Shown: positions 26,086-33,984 of the stretch, piece by piece | Layout: each line of letters begins with the position of its first letter | Numbering within the stretch: position 1 is the stretch's first letter | Source of the DNA: Cytobacillus oceanisediminis | GTDB taxonomy: Bacteria; Bacillota; Bacilli; Bacillales; Cytobacillaceae | DNA: 64,000 bases | Direction: 5' to 3' | Assembly: GCF_022811925.1 (NCBI RefSeq) | Contig: NZ_CP065511.1 | Coordinates: 3,651,501-3,715,500 of the forward strand | The notes under the pieces: model-generated | The model's database searches: none | The model's input: the letters and a program-made list of their open reading frames with translations, nothing else | What the model was told of the DNA's origin: nothing | Program-made: the position numbers and the translations under genes

Positions 26086-27438
26086 TTATGCTGCTTTTTT
26101 GGCTTCAGCAGAATGCGATTGGCTGTTATTCTTTATTGCTGCAGCAGCCAAACCGATCAGACCACCTGCGATAGCAGGAACAATCCAGCCTAACCCAACA
26201 TCATATAAAGGAAGGATCGCACTGAATAGGTCATTGATTGGCGCAAACGTAATGCCTGCTGCATTCAAACCATCAAACAAACTTACCACAAATGTGAAAA
26301 GCATGCTTCCCTGGTAAACTTCTTTCTTGCCTTTAAAAATCGGATGCAGGAAAGTAAGAGCCATCAATGCAATGGCCAATGGATAGATTCCCACCAATAC
26401 AGGTACGGAAATCGCGATAAGCTGGCTTAAGCCAAAGTTGGCAAATACCGCACTGAAAATAGATAAAACAATTACGAACATTTTGTATGAAACTCTTGGC
26501 ATCAGTTTATTGAAGTATGAAGAACAAGCTGTAATTAAACCGATACTGGTTGTCAAACATGCTCCAAAAACAATGACACTTAAAAGCAGCGCACCAAATG
26601 AGCCAAAGTAATGAGAAGATGCACCTGATAGAACAGCACCGCCGTTATCCAATGCTCCAAGACCGCTGACACTTGAAGCCCCAATAAAGGAAAGCGATGT
26701 ATAAATAACTGCTAATAAACCAGAAGCAATCACACCTGCCTTCGCAATGGATACCATGATATCCTTCTTGGTTACTGCGCCTTTTTCTTTAACAGCATTT
26801 ACAACGATAATACCGAATACAAATGCTGCCAGTGCATCCATTGTCAAATAGCCTTCCTGGAACCCTTTAAAGAACGCACCATTCATATAGGCTTCAGTCG
26901 GAGCCTGGAATGTACCCATTGGATTAAAGAATGCAGCGCCAATTAAAACTGCGATTACAATTAGAAGAATCGGTGTTAAATATTTTCCTACGATATCAAC
27001 AATCTTTGAAGAATTTAAAGAGAAAAAAGCGGTAATTCCAAAGAAAATAATTGAAAATACGATTAAGCCAACTGATCCGCTTCCTTCTGATAGATATGGC
27101 TTAATTCCGATTTCGTATGACACTGTAGCTGTTCTCGGAATGGCAAAAAGCGGTCCAATTGATAAGTATAGGGCCACTGTGAAGGCCAGTCCGAACAATG
27201 GATTGACACGGCTCGCCAGTGATTGCAGATCACTTTTTCCCGAGAAGCCCAAAGCCAGTATACCAAGAAGAGGCAAACCTACACCTGTCATGATGAAGCC
27301 AGCGTTCGCTGACCACACATTCGTTCCTGCTGATTGCCCAAGCATCGCAGGGAAAATTAAGTTTCCTGCCCCAAAAAATAAGGCAAAGAGCATAAAACCT
27401 ACTGTCACAATATATGAGAATGGTATTTTGCTTGTCAT
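26086..27438 (-). CDS. brnQ: Branched-chain amino acid:cation symporter BrnQ
   Basis: 450 residues with about 12 hydrophobic helices. The opening (VGFMLFALFFGAGNLIFPAM) is the BrnQ/LIVCS signature. It imports Leu, Ile and Val with Na+ or H+. ATG 27438 follows TAGGAGG. No T-box leader is visible; instead the divergent GntR-type gene and a cluster of inverted half-sites in between suggest direct repression by that regulator. Confidence 0.92.
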   Translation of the reverse strand: MTSKIPFSYIVTVGFMLFALFFGAGNLIFPAMLGQSAGTNVWSANAGFIMTGVGLPLLGILALGFSGKSDLQSLASRVNPLFGLAFTVALYLSIGPLFAIPRTATVSYEIGIKPYLSEGSGSVGLIVFSIIFFGITAFFSLNSSKIVDIVGKYLTPILLIVIAVLIGAAFFNPMGTFQAPTEAYMNGAFFKGFQEGYLTMDALAAFVFGIIVVNAVKEKGAVTKKDIMVSIAKAGVIASGLLAVIYTSLSFIGASSVSGLGALDNGGAVLSGASSHYFGSFGALLLSVIVFGACLTTSIGLITACSSYFNKLMPRVSYKMFVIVLSIFSAVFANFGLSQLIAISVPVLVGIYPLAIALMALTFLHPIFKGKKEVYQGSMLFTFVVSLFDGLNAAGITFAPINDLFSAILPLYDVGLGWIVPAIAGGLIGLAAAAIKNNSQSHSAEAKKAA

Positions 27439-27549
27439 TTCAATTCCTCCTATTTAATCTGTCCGTCTTAAATGATTCACTTATTTTGTTAAATTTAAAT
27501 TTTCTGAATAATTATAGCGCTGTAACATTATTATTTTTGTACGCTAGTA

Positions 27550-27633
27550 ATATATTGCATAACTCAAGATAACATATTCAAAATACTTATGCAATATATC
27601 GCACAAAAGTTTTTGTCGAATCATGCGATATAT
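27550..27633. promoter_or_regulatory. Operator cluster between brnQ and gntR-type gene
   Basis: ATATATTGCATAA (27550-27562) is the exact reverse complement of TTATGCAATATAT (27587-27599). Overlapping the latter, ATATATCGCA (27594-27603) is the reverse complement of TGCGATATAT (27624-27633). The repeated core ATGCRATATAT in both orientations fits a dimeric GntR/FadR-type regulator. Confidence 0.7.
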
Positions 27634-27733
27634 TGAATTTTCCAAGATACTTCTATATACTAAATTTATAATCTATTGGAAATAACTATAATTTCACAGA
27701 TAAATTGCATGAAATGAAAAGGTGGTTACAGCT

Positions 27734-28393
27734 ATGCCGATACCCTCCAATTATTCATCACCTACCCGTGTGTCAGCCAAGGATCGCGCCTTCTCCCAAA
27801 TCCAGGAATGGATTATTGACGGCACACTCCAGCCGAAAGAAAAATTGAATGATGCCGATCTTGCCAAAGCATTAGGCGTCAGCCGAACCCCCATCAGGGA
27901 AGCTCTTCAGCTGCTGAATGTTCAGGGGTTTGTCGAAATGTTTCCCGGAGTTGGAACGCAGGTCACTTCAGTTAATCCTGAAGATATTAGTAAAATCCTG
28001 CCCCCATTAGGCGTATTGCAAGCACTTGCTGCAGAATTGGCTGCTCCTGTTATCAGCCAGGAAACGATTAATATACTTAGGGATATTAATCATAAATTCG
28101 CTAAAGCTCTAATTGCAGGAGATACCTTCACAGCTTTGAAGCAGGATGAGAAGTTTCATAATATTATTATAGATCTTGCTCAGAACCCTTATATTTCGAA
28201 TACAGCTTCCATGCTTCAGGCTCATGTCATGCGGCTTTACTACAATAAAACAATTATTTTGAAGGAACGTTCTATAGAAGAACATGAAGATATATTAAAA
28301 GCTTTTGAACAAAAAGACAGAGAAAAGGCCGGACACATTGCACGCGTCAACTGGCTTCGGGCAATTGACGAGTACTACTCTGAGGAAAAATGA
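27734..28393 (+). CDS. GntR-family (FadR/FCD-type) transcriptional regulator
   Basis: 219 residues from ATG 27734 after AAAGGTGG. N-terminal winged HTH (LAKALGVSRTPIREALQLLN) and an all-helical FCD effector domain (~85-215) with potential metal or ligand residues in DEKFHNIII and the C-terminal EEHEDIL...HIARVNW segment. FCD regulators respond to organic or amino acids. Divergent from brnQ with a repeated operator between, so it probably regulates brnQ and itself. Confidence 0.87.
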   Translation: MPIPSNYSSPTRVSAKDRAFSQIQEWIIDGTLQPKEKLNDADLAKALGVSRTPIREALQLLNVQGFVEMFPGVGTQVTSVNPEDISKILPPLGVLQALAAELAAPVISQETINILRDINHKFAKALIAGDTFTALKQDEKFHNIIIDLAQNPYISNTASMLQAHVMRLYYNKTIILKERSIEEHEDILKAFEQKDREKAGHIARVNWLRAIDEYYSEEK

Positions 28394-28401
28394 TCAAACG
28401 G

Positions 28402-28436
28402 AAAAAGCAGCCTCCATCGGCTGCTTTTTCTTTTTT
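28402..28436. terminator. Bidirectional terminator between gntR-type gene and clpP
   Basis: AAAAAGCAGCC pairs with GGCTGCTTTTT over a 6-base loop, followed by a T run. Confidence 0.9.
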
Positions 28437-28437
28437 T

Positions 28438-29019
28438 CTAGCTTTTATAGATAATTTCATCGATAATCCCGTATTCCTTTGCTTCTTCGGCAGTCATGAA
28501 ATAATCGCGGTCCGTGTCCCGCGCCACTTTTTCTGCAGGCTGGCCAGTTCTTTCTGCAATAATTCCATTAATATGCTCCCTCAGTTTTAAGATCCGCTTC
28601 GCCGAAATTTCGATTTCGGTTGCCTGGCCGCGAGCACCGCCCAGAGGCTGATGAATCATGATTTCACTGTTCGGCAGACTGTAGCGTTTCCCTTTTTTCC
28701 CTGCCAGAAGGAGCATCGCACCAAATGACGCGGCCATTCCTGTGCAAATTGTTCTCACATCAGGCTTTATATATTGAATCGTATCGTAGATGGCAAATCC
28801 TGCGGTTGTCGAACCGCCCGGACTATTAATATAAAGGGAGATATCTTTTTCAGGAGATTCTGCTGCAAGAAAAAGCAGCTGGGCAATCACACTATTGGCA
28901 ACCACATCATTTATTTCTTCTCCTATCATGATAATCCTGTCTTTTAACAGCCGTGAGTAAATATCATATGAACGTTCTCCCTTGCTTGACTGCTCAATAA
29001 CATATGGTATTGCTGTCAC
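28438..29019 (-). CDS. clpP: ClpP-family ATP-dependent protease proteolytic subunit (paralogue)
   Basis: 193 residues, normal ClpP size. Ser98 (GMAASFGAM), His123 (MIHQPLGG) and Asp172 (DRDYF) form the triad. [15 protein letters not shown] and INSPGGS are standard. Phe replaces Met after the catalytic Ser. It forms the peptidase chamber for Clp ATPases in the cytoplasm. GTG at 29019 after TGGAGGGA, 26 bases behind a sigma factor gene, so co-transcribed. Main ClpP is usually in another context, which suggests a second copy. Confidence 0.9.
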   Translation of the reverse strand: MTAIPYVIEQSSKGERSYDIYSRLLKDRIIMIGEEINDVVANSVIAQLLFLAAESPEKDISLYINSPGGSTTAGFAIYDTIQYIKPDVRTICTGMAASFGAMLLLAGKKGKRYSLPNSEIMIHQPLGGARGQATEIEISAKRILKLREHINGIIAERTGQPAEKVARDTDRDYFMTAEEAKEYGIIDEIIYKS

Positions 29020-29045
29020 CTGTATCCCTCCAGTTCATTGCGGAT

Positions 29046-29720
29046 CTATGCCGCCATGCAGAGAGTATTAGAAGGAGATGGAACTGGCAGTACAGGCTTC
29101 TGGGCATGACTTTCCAGGGATCGCAGGAAAGGTATGGTTTTTACCAGGATGGACGGATCTTCCGCAGCCACTGATTGCTGCAGCAGATGAAAAAGCTTTT
29201 CTTCTTCATCATTTGCAAAAGAATCCTCAGTCTCATCTTCAACTGGGAGCTGAAGCTGCTTCCGTGCACGGTTCAGCGAGGACTTCACTGCAAATTCAGT
29301 GGTCTGCAGGATATCCGCAATCTCTTTTGTTTTGTATCGAAACCCTTCCTTCAGCGTAAAAATAACAGCCTGCTTTAATGTCAGACGGTTAATGAGATGG
29401 CTGATTGCTTCTCCTCCATTGGTGCTGGAATTCTTCTTTTCACTTTCAGGCGACTCTTCCAGCTGTTCCCGCTTTCTGTTTCGAAGAATGTCCATCCAGC
29501 AATTATAGGCAATCTTCTTCAAAAGAGCCTGATTGATTTTCTCCGGAGAATAGCTTTTATAAGCGCGGATGATTGCCTCATGGGCAAGATCGTCCCCGTC
29601 CCAGCTGTTCTGTGCAAGAAACCGGCTATAACGCTGCAGTGAAGGATAGATATCTGCAATACAGCTTTCCTTCTGCTTTAAGAAATCCCTTGATTCAGCC
29701 TGAACTTTCTCTTGCTTCAT
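29046..29720 (-). CDS. RNA polymerase sigma-70 family (ECF-like) sigma factor
   Basis: About 224 residues from ATG 29720 (AAAGGAG 11 bases upstream). Region 2 lies in DGDDLAHEAIIRAYKSYSPE...NCWMDILRNRKRE; region 4 in LTLKQAVIFTLKEGFRYKTK...EIADILQTTEFAVKSSLNRA. A ~70-residue acidic C-terminal extension (LFHLLQQSVAAEDPSILVKT) resembles a shortened SnoaL-like tail of some ECF groups. No anti-sigma gene is adjacent; the partner downstream is clpP, which may affect turnover of a regulator. Confidence 0.82.
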   Translation of the reverse strand: MKQEKVQAESRDFLKQKESCIADIYPSLQRYSRFLAQNSWDGDDLAHEAIIRAYKSYSPEKINQALLKKIAYNCWMDILRNRKREQLEESPESEKKNSSTNGGEAISHLINRLTLKQAVIFTLKEGFRYKTKEIADILQTTEFAVKSSLNRARKQLQLPVEDETEDSFANDEEEKLFHLLQQSVAAEDPSILVKTIPFLRSLESHAQKPVLPVPSPSNTLCMAA

Positions 29721-29863
29721 AAACCTGTTCACTCCTTTAATACATCTCTGCTTCTATAACGGAATAAGAGAACTAAAAGATACGGGGTAATTATAATTTA
29801 TTATCATTTTATTCTAAGGATAGCTGATATTATCCTGCTCATATACCTTTTTTGATTTCAGTC

Positions 29864-29898
29864 CAAAAAAAAGCCCCAATCCCATTGGAATTGAGGCT
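29864..29898 (-). terminator. Terminator of serA
   Basis: AGCCCCAATCC pairs with GGAATTGAGGCT (one wobble/mismatch); eight T follow on the minus strand. Confidence 0.85.
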
Positions 29899-29904
29899 GC
29901 AGTT

Positions 29905-31104
29905 TTATATAATTCGTGACGTAACAATGCCTTCAATTTGATTGATCTGTTCAAGCAGTCCAGGGACCACTTCGCCATTGACTTTATTATCGATATCGAT
30001 CATGGTATACGCATATTCACCGCGGCTGCGGTTCACCATGTCTGCGATGTTCAGCTGGTAGCTTGAAATGGCAAGCGTGATTTGGCCGACCATATTTGGG
30101 ATGTTTTTATGAAAAGCAGTGACACGCCGCTTGCCTGTGTAAGGAAGAGCAGCATTTGGGAAGTTCACTGAGTTTTTAACATTGCCTGTTTCAAGGAAGT
30201 GTTTCACCTGTCGTGCTGCCATGACAGCGCAGTTTTCCTCAGATTCTTTTGTTGAAGCGCCAAGGTGCGGAATTGCCACAGCGTTTTTCATTTTCAGGAC
30301 ATTTTCATTTGGGAAGTCTGTAATATACTTGCCCACTTTTCCGCTTTCAAGGGCAGCTGCCATATCTGATTCATTCACAAGCTCTCCTCGTGAGAAATTC
30401 AAAATGTGAACACCATTTTTCATCATGCTGAATGTAGCTTCATTGAACATTTCTCTTGTATCATCGGTTAATGGAACATGTACAGTGATATAATCGGATT
30501 CTGCAAACACCTGCTCAATGGTCATGGCACGCTGGACATTGCGGGACAAGTTCCAGGCAGTGTCAACAGAAATAAATGGATCAAAGCCTACGACATCCAT
30601 ATCAAGTTCAAGTGCATCATTGGCCACAAGTGCCCCGATTGCTCCCAATCCGATGACACCGAGAGTTTTCCCTTTAATTTCTTTTCCGACAAATTGCTTT
30701 TTCCCTGCTTCAACAAGCTTTGGAATCTGGTCTCCTTCATCTTTCAGCGTTTTGGTCCAGGCGATGCCGGCAAAAAGATTGCGGGATGACGCCATTAAGG
30801 AAGTAAGCACCATTTCTTTCACTGCATTCGCATTGGCACCAGGTGTATTAAAAACAACAATTCCCTGCTCAGTGCATTTCTCCACCGGGATATTATTCAC
30901 ACCCGCGCCTGCACGGGCAATAGCTTTTAATCGATCGCCCAATTCCATTGAATGCATATTAAAGCTGCGAAGGACAATGGCATCCGGATTGCCGCTTTCA
31001 TTATCGATTGTAAATTGATCCTTGTTAAACACCTCAAGACCGCTTGGCGCAATCGCATTCAACGTTTTAATCGTCTTTACTCTGTCTAAAGTCATGGTAC
31101 TCAC
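29905..31104 (-). CDS. serA: D-3-phosphoglycerate dehydrogenase
   Basis: 399 residues. NAD-dependent oxidation of 3-phosphoglycerate, first step of serine synthesis. Rossmann motif GVIGLGAIGALVAND, substrate residues around ARAGAGVNNIP, catalytic His in AIPHLGAST, and a C-terminal ACT-like domain (NMVGQITLAISSYQLNIADM) that binds serine in related enzymes. GTG at 31104 after AAAGGGGAG. The leader holds a ZTP riboswitch with its terminator, tying serine supply to the one-carbon/purine state. Confidence 0.92.
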   Translation of the reverse strand: MSTMTLDRVKTIKTLNAIAPSGLEVFNKDQFTIDNESGNPDAIVLRSFNMHSMELGDRLKAIARAGAGVNNIPVEKCTEQGIVVFNTPGANANAVKEMVLTSLMASSRNLFAGIAWTKTLKDEGDQIPKLVEAGKKQFVGKEIKGKTLGVIGLGAIGALVANDALELDMDVVGFDPFISVDTAWNLSRNVQRAMTIEQVFAESDYITVHVPLTDDTREMFNEATFSMMKNGVHILNFSRGELVNESDMAAALESGKVGKYITDFPNENVLKMKNAVAIPHLGASTKESEENCAVMAARQVKHFLETGNVKNSVNFPNAALPYTGKRRVTAFHKNIPNMVGQITLAISSYQLNIADMVNRSRGEYAYTMIDIDNKVNGEVVPGLLEQINQIEGIVTSRII

Positions 31105-31141
31105 TGGATTCTCCCCTTTTCAACTAACTTTGTCAGATTTT

Positions 31142-31178
31142 AAAACAGAAAGAGGCAAGGGTAGAATCCCTTACCTCT
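31142..31178 (-). terminator. ZTP riboswitch terminator in the serA leader
   Basis: On the minus strand AGAGGTAAGGG pairs with CCCTTGCCTCT (one wobble), then TTCTGTTTT. The stem begins at the end of the aptamer. Confidence 0.85.
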
Positions 31179-31248
31179 GCCCAGGCGAACGGCTTCGACA
31201 CTATGTGCTCCCTCGCGGTGATCCGCGTCTCGCCAGTTACACATAGCC
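31178..31248 (-). promoter_or_regulatory. ZTP (pfl motif) riboswitch aptamer upstream of serA
   Basis: Minus strand: P1 CTATGTG/CACATAG, the conserved AACTGGCG, hairpin CGCGG-ATCA-CCGCG, then GGGAGC, and the pseudoknot end CGCCTGGGCA. These are hallmark elements of the pfl/ZTP motif, which senses the purine intermediate AICAR phosphate derivatives ZMP/ZTP and turns genes on when 10-formyl-THF is short. Confidence 0.92.
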
Positions 31249-31263
31249 TTTTCGGTTTTTTAA

Positions 31264-31292
31264 ATCTTATCAAAGTCTTCTGAAAACTTCAA
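31264..31292 (-). promoter_or_regulatory. Sigma-A promoter of serA
   Basis: Minus strand -35 TTGAAG (31287-31292), 17-base spacer, -10 TAAGAT (31264-31269), giving a start just before the aptamer. Confidence 0.65.
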
Positions 31293-31296
31293 CCCT

Positions 31297-31311
31297 TTAA
31301 AGCGCTTACAT
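31297..31311. promoter_or_regulatory. Possible CcpA (cre) site near the serA promoter
   Basis: Minus strand ATGTAAGCGCTTTAA differs from the WTGNAARCGNWWNCA consensus only at one 3' position and lies directly upstream of the -35. Confidence 0.45.
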
Positions 31312-31455
31312 TAATAAAATTAATTTTTATTTTTCTACAGTATATTTTTCTTATTTTGTACACTATGCTTTAAAGTGGAATTGTTTTAATCACGTTATAT
31401 AAATGAAAAAACATGTTAAACCTATTAAGTATCCTGATGTCTGTGGGTGAAGCAA

Positions 31456-31668
31456 ATGCGTACTTTATTCGGTCTTTTATCACTCTTAGCCGGTACAATC
31501 GGCCTGATTGTGTTTCTCGATTATCTTCAAGGCCATTCACTTTTCGAATCCTGGCAAAGCATAAAAATTGTTTTTTCTTCTGCAAAAGGTGAAGATTATT
31601 TTCTTTTAGTTACTTTTATTTTGGGGTTATTCCTTTTATTCTGGCTGCATGTAAAAAAGAAAAAATAG
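31456..31668 (+). CDS. Small membrane protein with two helices (70 aa)
   Basis: Hydrophobic helices at about 3-22 (LFGLLSLLAGTIGLIVFL) and 45-64 (YFLLVTFILGLFLLFWL), separated by a polar loop, ending VKKKK. ATG 31456 fits the ribosome-site-like GGGTGA better than GTG 31447. Convergent with the germination operon. Function unknown. Confidence 0.6.
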   Translation: MRTLFGLLSLLAGTIGLIVFLDYLQGHSLFESWQSIKIVFSSAKGEDYFLLVTFILGLFLLFWLHVKKKK

Positions 31669-31674
31669 TTGCTT

Positions 31675-32778
31675 TTAAATTTTATGCTCTTTCCATTTAC
31701 GCCGAATTACAGCCACTATAAGCAATAGGATAGGAATGGCTAGTTGGAAGGCAATATGTAAAGTATACGGAACGATTTTCAGTCCTTCATCCAGATGGCT
31801 TTGATAGCTTGGTGCAATGATAATGGAAGAAAGACATATTATTCCCCCGACAAAATAGGATGTAAAAGCATTCGGCTTTAGCTTAAAAAGGTTATTCATT
31901 CCGATTACTGCACTATAGAAGAAAACTCCAACTTTAATAAATCCCAGAAAGACAATCAATAGTATGATTAGGGGATCAAGACGCTGAATAAATCCCGCAA
32001 TTTGAATATAGCCTACTGCAGCCAATGCCGGGAAAGCCGACCGGTCAAGAAGATCGGGCCCAAGAATACAAATTAATGTAATGGTATTAATGGTTAAGTA
32101 AAGACCAACAAATCCAATTGCCAAACTTCCAGCCTTCATAATTTTTGTTTCCCGTTTTATTAAAGGAAAGATCATAGAAAATAGGACCAGTTCTCCATAA
32201 GGAACTGTCATATTAACCGGAAAAATCTCTTTGATTATAGGCTTCCACCCATTTGCCAGGACAGGTCTTAAATTTTCTGCGTGAATCAAATCACTGATCG
32301 CATAGAAGATAATGATCAGGAATAAAGTGACTGAAATGATTGCAAAGCATATAACCCCTGCCTTCGCAAACACTTCAAGGCCTAAATTAACTGCATATAT
32401 CAACGCGAATACCATACAAATACCCAGCGTAATAATTGATGTCTTTGCATAAGGAGAACTGATCAGCAATTCTTCAATATCACGCAATACTCTTGAGGCT
32501 ATATAAATGAAATAAATGATGTACATATAACTTATGATGCTTCCCGGGTATTTCCCTAGAATTTTTTTCACATACTCTGTTAATGGTAAAGCCGGATACT
32601 GTTTGTAAAGACGGTAATAGACTGCAAATAATAATAGTCCTGTAACCGGCGAAAGAATGGTAACAATCCAGGCATCCTGCTTTGCGCCGCTGCCGAGATC
32701 CAAAAAGACAGCAGTGCCAAACATAAATAAGACCATCAGGCAGAACAATTGTATTCCATCGATCTTCTCTTTCGGCAT
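31675..32778 (-). CDS. Spore germination receptor B subunit (GerAB/GerKB, APC superfamily permease)
   Basis: About 367 residues with ten hydrophobic helices, in the GerAB/ArcD/ProY permease family that binds the germinant in the spore inner membrane. ATG 32778 is taken as the start; TTG at 32796 also opens the frame and lies one base from the preceding stop. Third gene of an A-C-B operon, the order seen in B. subtilis gerK. Confidence 0.88.
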   Translation of the reverse strand: MPKEKIDGIQLFCLMVLFMFGTAVFLDLGSGAKQDAWIVTILSPVTGLLLFAVYYRLYKQYPALPLTEYVKKILGKYPGSIISYMYIIYFIYIASRVLRDIEELLISSPYAKTSIITLGICMVFALIYAVNLGLEVFAKAGVICFAIISVTLFLIIIFYAISDLIHAENLRPVLANGWKPIIKEIFPVNMTVPYGELVLFSMIFPLIKRETKIMKAGSLAIGFVGLYLTINTITLICILGPDLLDRSAFPALAAVGYIQIAGFIQRLDPLIILLIVFLGFIKVGVFFYSAVIGMNNLFKLKPNAFTSYFVGGIICLSSIIIAPSYQSHLDEGLKIVPYTLHIAFQLAIPILLLIVAVIRRKWKEHKI

Positions 32779-32797
32779 AACCACTTCACTTCCCAAA

Positions 32798-33967
32798 TTA
32801 TTGTAGTTTATATGGATCTGTCAGCATACCTGAGTTAGATATATTGGCCTCTACATTTACTTCTATTTCTGCATTGCTGAAAATTGTATTCCATTCTTTT
32901 TCGTGTTTTTTCCAATACCTTGAATCATCTTTTGATAGCTCTTTACCAAAACCAAATACATCTGCTTCCAATTCCTGTGCCTTGGTAATCGTTTCCCTAA
33001 TTTGGTTTTCCGCCTCCTTTTCCAACTTCTTTTCAAGCTTTATCAATTCTTCATTATTACTGATTTCCAAATAACATTCTAATTCAGAAATCTTCCCGCT
33101 TAACTTTGCATTGACAATTAAAGTCGGTTCCGGTTTTAACTCTGTCTTAATGTCACTCTTTATCCCCTCCGTTGTAATCGTCATATTCTTTTTCCCTTTA
33201 CAAGTCAGCGGAAATGATGTACTTTCAACGGCAGATGTGATCAAATGGGCTGTCCTTGCGAATTCCCCGTCAAACCAGCCTGCCAGTTGATCTTTCTTAA
33301 ATATTGCCAAACCGCTTACCTCAACAATTGAAGGCTTAATATTCTGCAGATTGGCAGTTTGATCATCGGATTTTAAGGGATGACTTAATTTTACTCCTGA
33401 AAGCATAAGGTTTTGGCCTTCGCCTGATAAAAGGGAAATGGCCCTGTAGATAGGGATTTCTTCTGAAATGGCGTACATTTTTTGATTATTTTCGCTTGTG
33501 CTTATGATGCTTTTTGTTGGGTTGGATTCGAGAGGCTCCACTACGCCCAGAACTTCTTCAGCAGTAGAATCTCTTGCAATAAAAACAGGAAATGTGGAAC
33601 GTGACTCCCCTCTTTCAAACACATCAAATATGAGCCCCATCCCTTCTCTCGCAAAAGCTTCCCCTATGATAATCAGGGAGAGGTGAGTTACCCTGTTCTC
33701 CCTTGGAATGATGACAGACGCCATGCGATATGCTTCAATAAACGTTTCAGCTTCTACTGTATAATTAATAACAGGAAGGCTGCCGCCACCAGTTTGTGAA
33801 AAGTAGCTCGGATTTATTACTTGATATGTGACCCGATAGCCTGTTTCCCTTTCCTTTGGCAGGTCAATGCCTATTGCAACGATTAAACCAATCTCATTTA
33901 ACTCTCTATAATTGGAACAGCCAGATAGTAAACCAATAATCAACAGTACTGAAATGATTTTGCTCAT
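32798..33967 (-). CDS. Spore germination receptor C subunit (Ger(x)C lipoprotein)
   Basis: 389 residues. Lipoprotein signal peptide with lipobox LSGCS (Cys17), then the conserved GerAC start NYRELNEIGLIVAIGID. The middle (YTVEAETFIEAYRMASVIIP, THLSLIIIGEAFAREG) and the C-terminal third are typical of the family. It sits on the outside of the spore inner membrane with the A and B subunits. It lies 17 bases behind gerA-type gene and ends next to the B gene. Confidence 0.9.
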   Translation of the reverse strand: MSKIISVLLIIGLLSGCSNYRELNEIGLIVAIGIDLPKERETGYRVTYQVINPSYFSQTGGGSLPVINYTVEAETFIEAYRMASVIIPRENRVTHLSLIIIGEAFAREGMGLIFDVFERGESRSTFPVFIARDSTAEEVLGVVEPLESNPTKSIISTSENNQKMYAISEEIPIYRAISLLSGEGQNLMLSGVKLSHPLKSDDQTANLQNIKPSIVEVSGLAIFKKDQLAGWFDGEFARTAHLITSAVESTSFPLTCKGKKNMTITTEGIKSDIKTELKPEPTLIVNAKLSGKISELECYLEISNNEELIKLEKKLEKEAENQIRETITKAQELEADVFGFGKELSKDDSRYWKKHEKEWNTIFSNAEIEVNVEANISNSGMLTDPYKLQ

Positions 33968-33984
33968 TGTAGATCCCTGCTCTT

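Noticed and set aside
27439..27733. T-box leader upstream of brnQ
   Set aside because: The gap lacks the T-box sequence, specifier loop and terminator. Inverted operator sites fill it instead.
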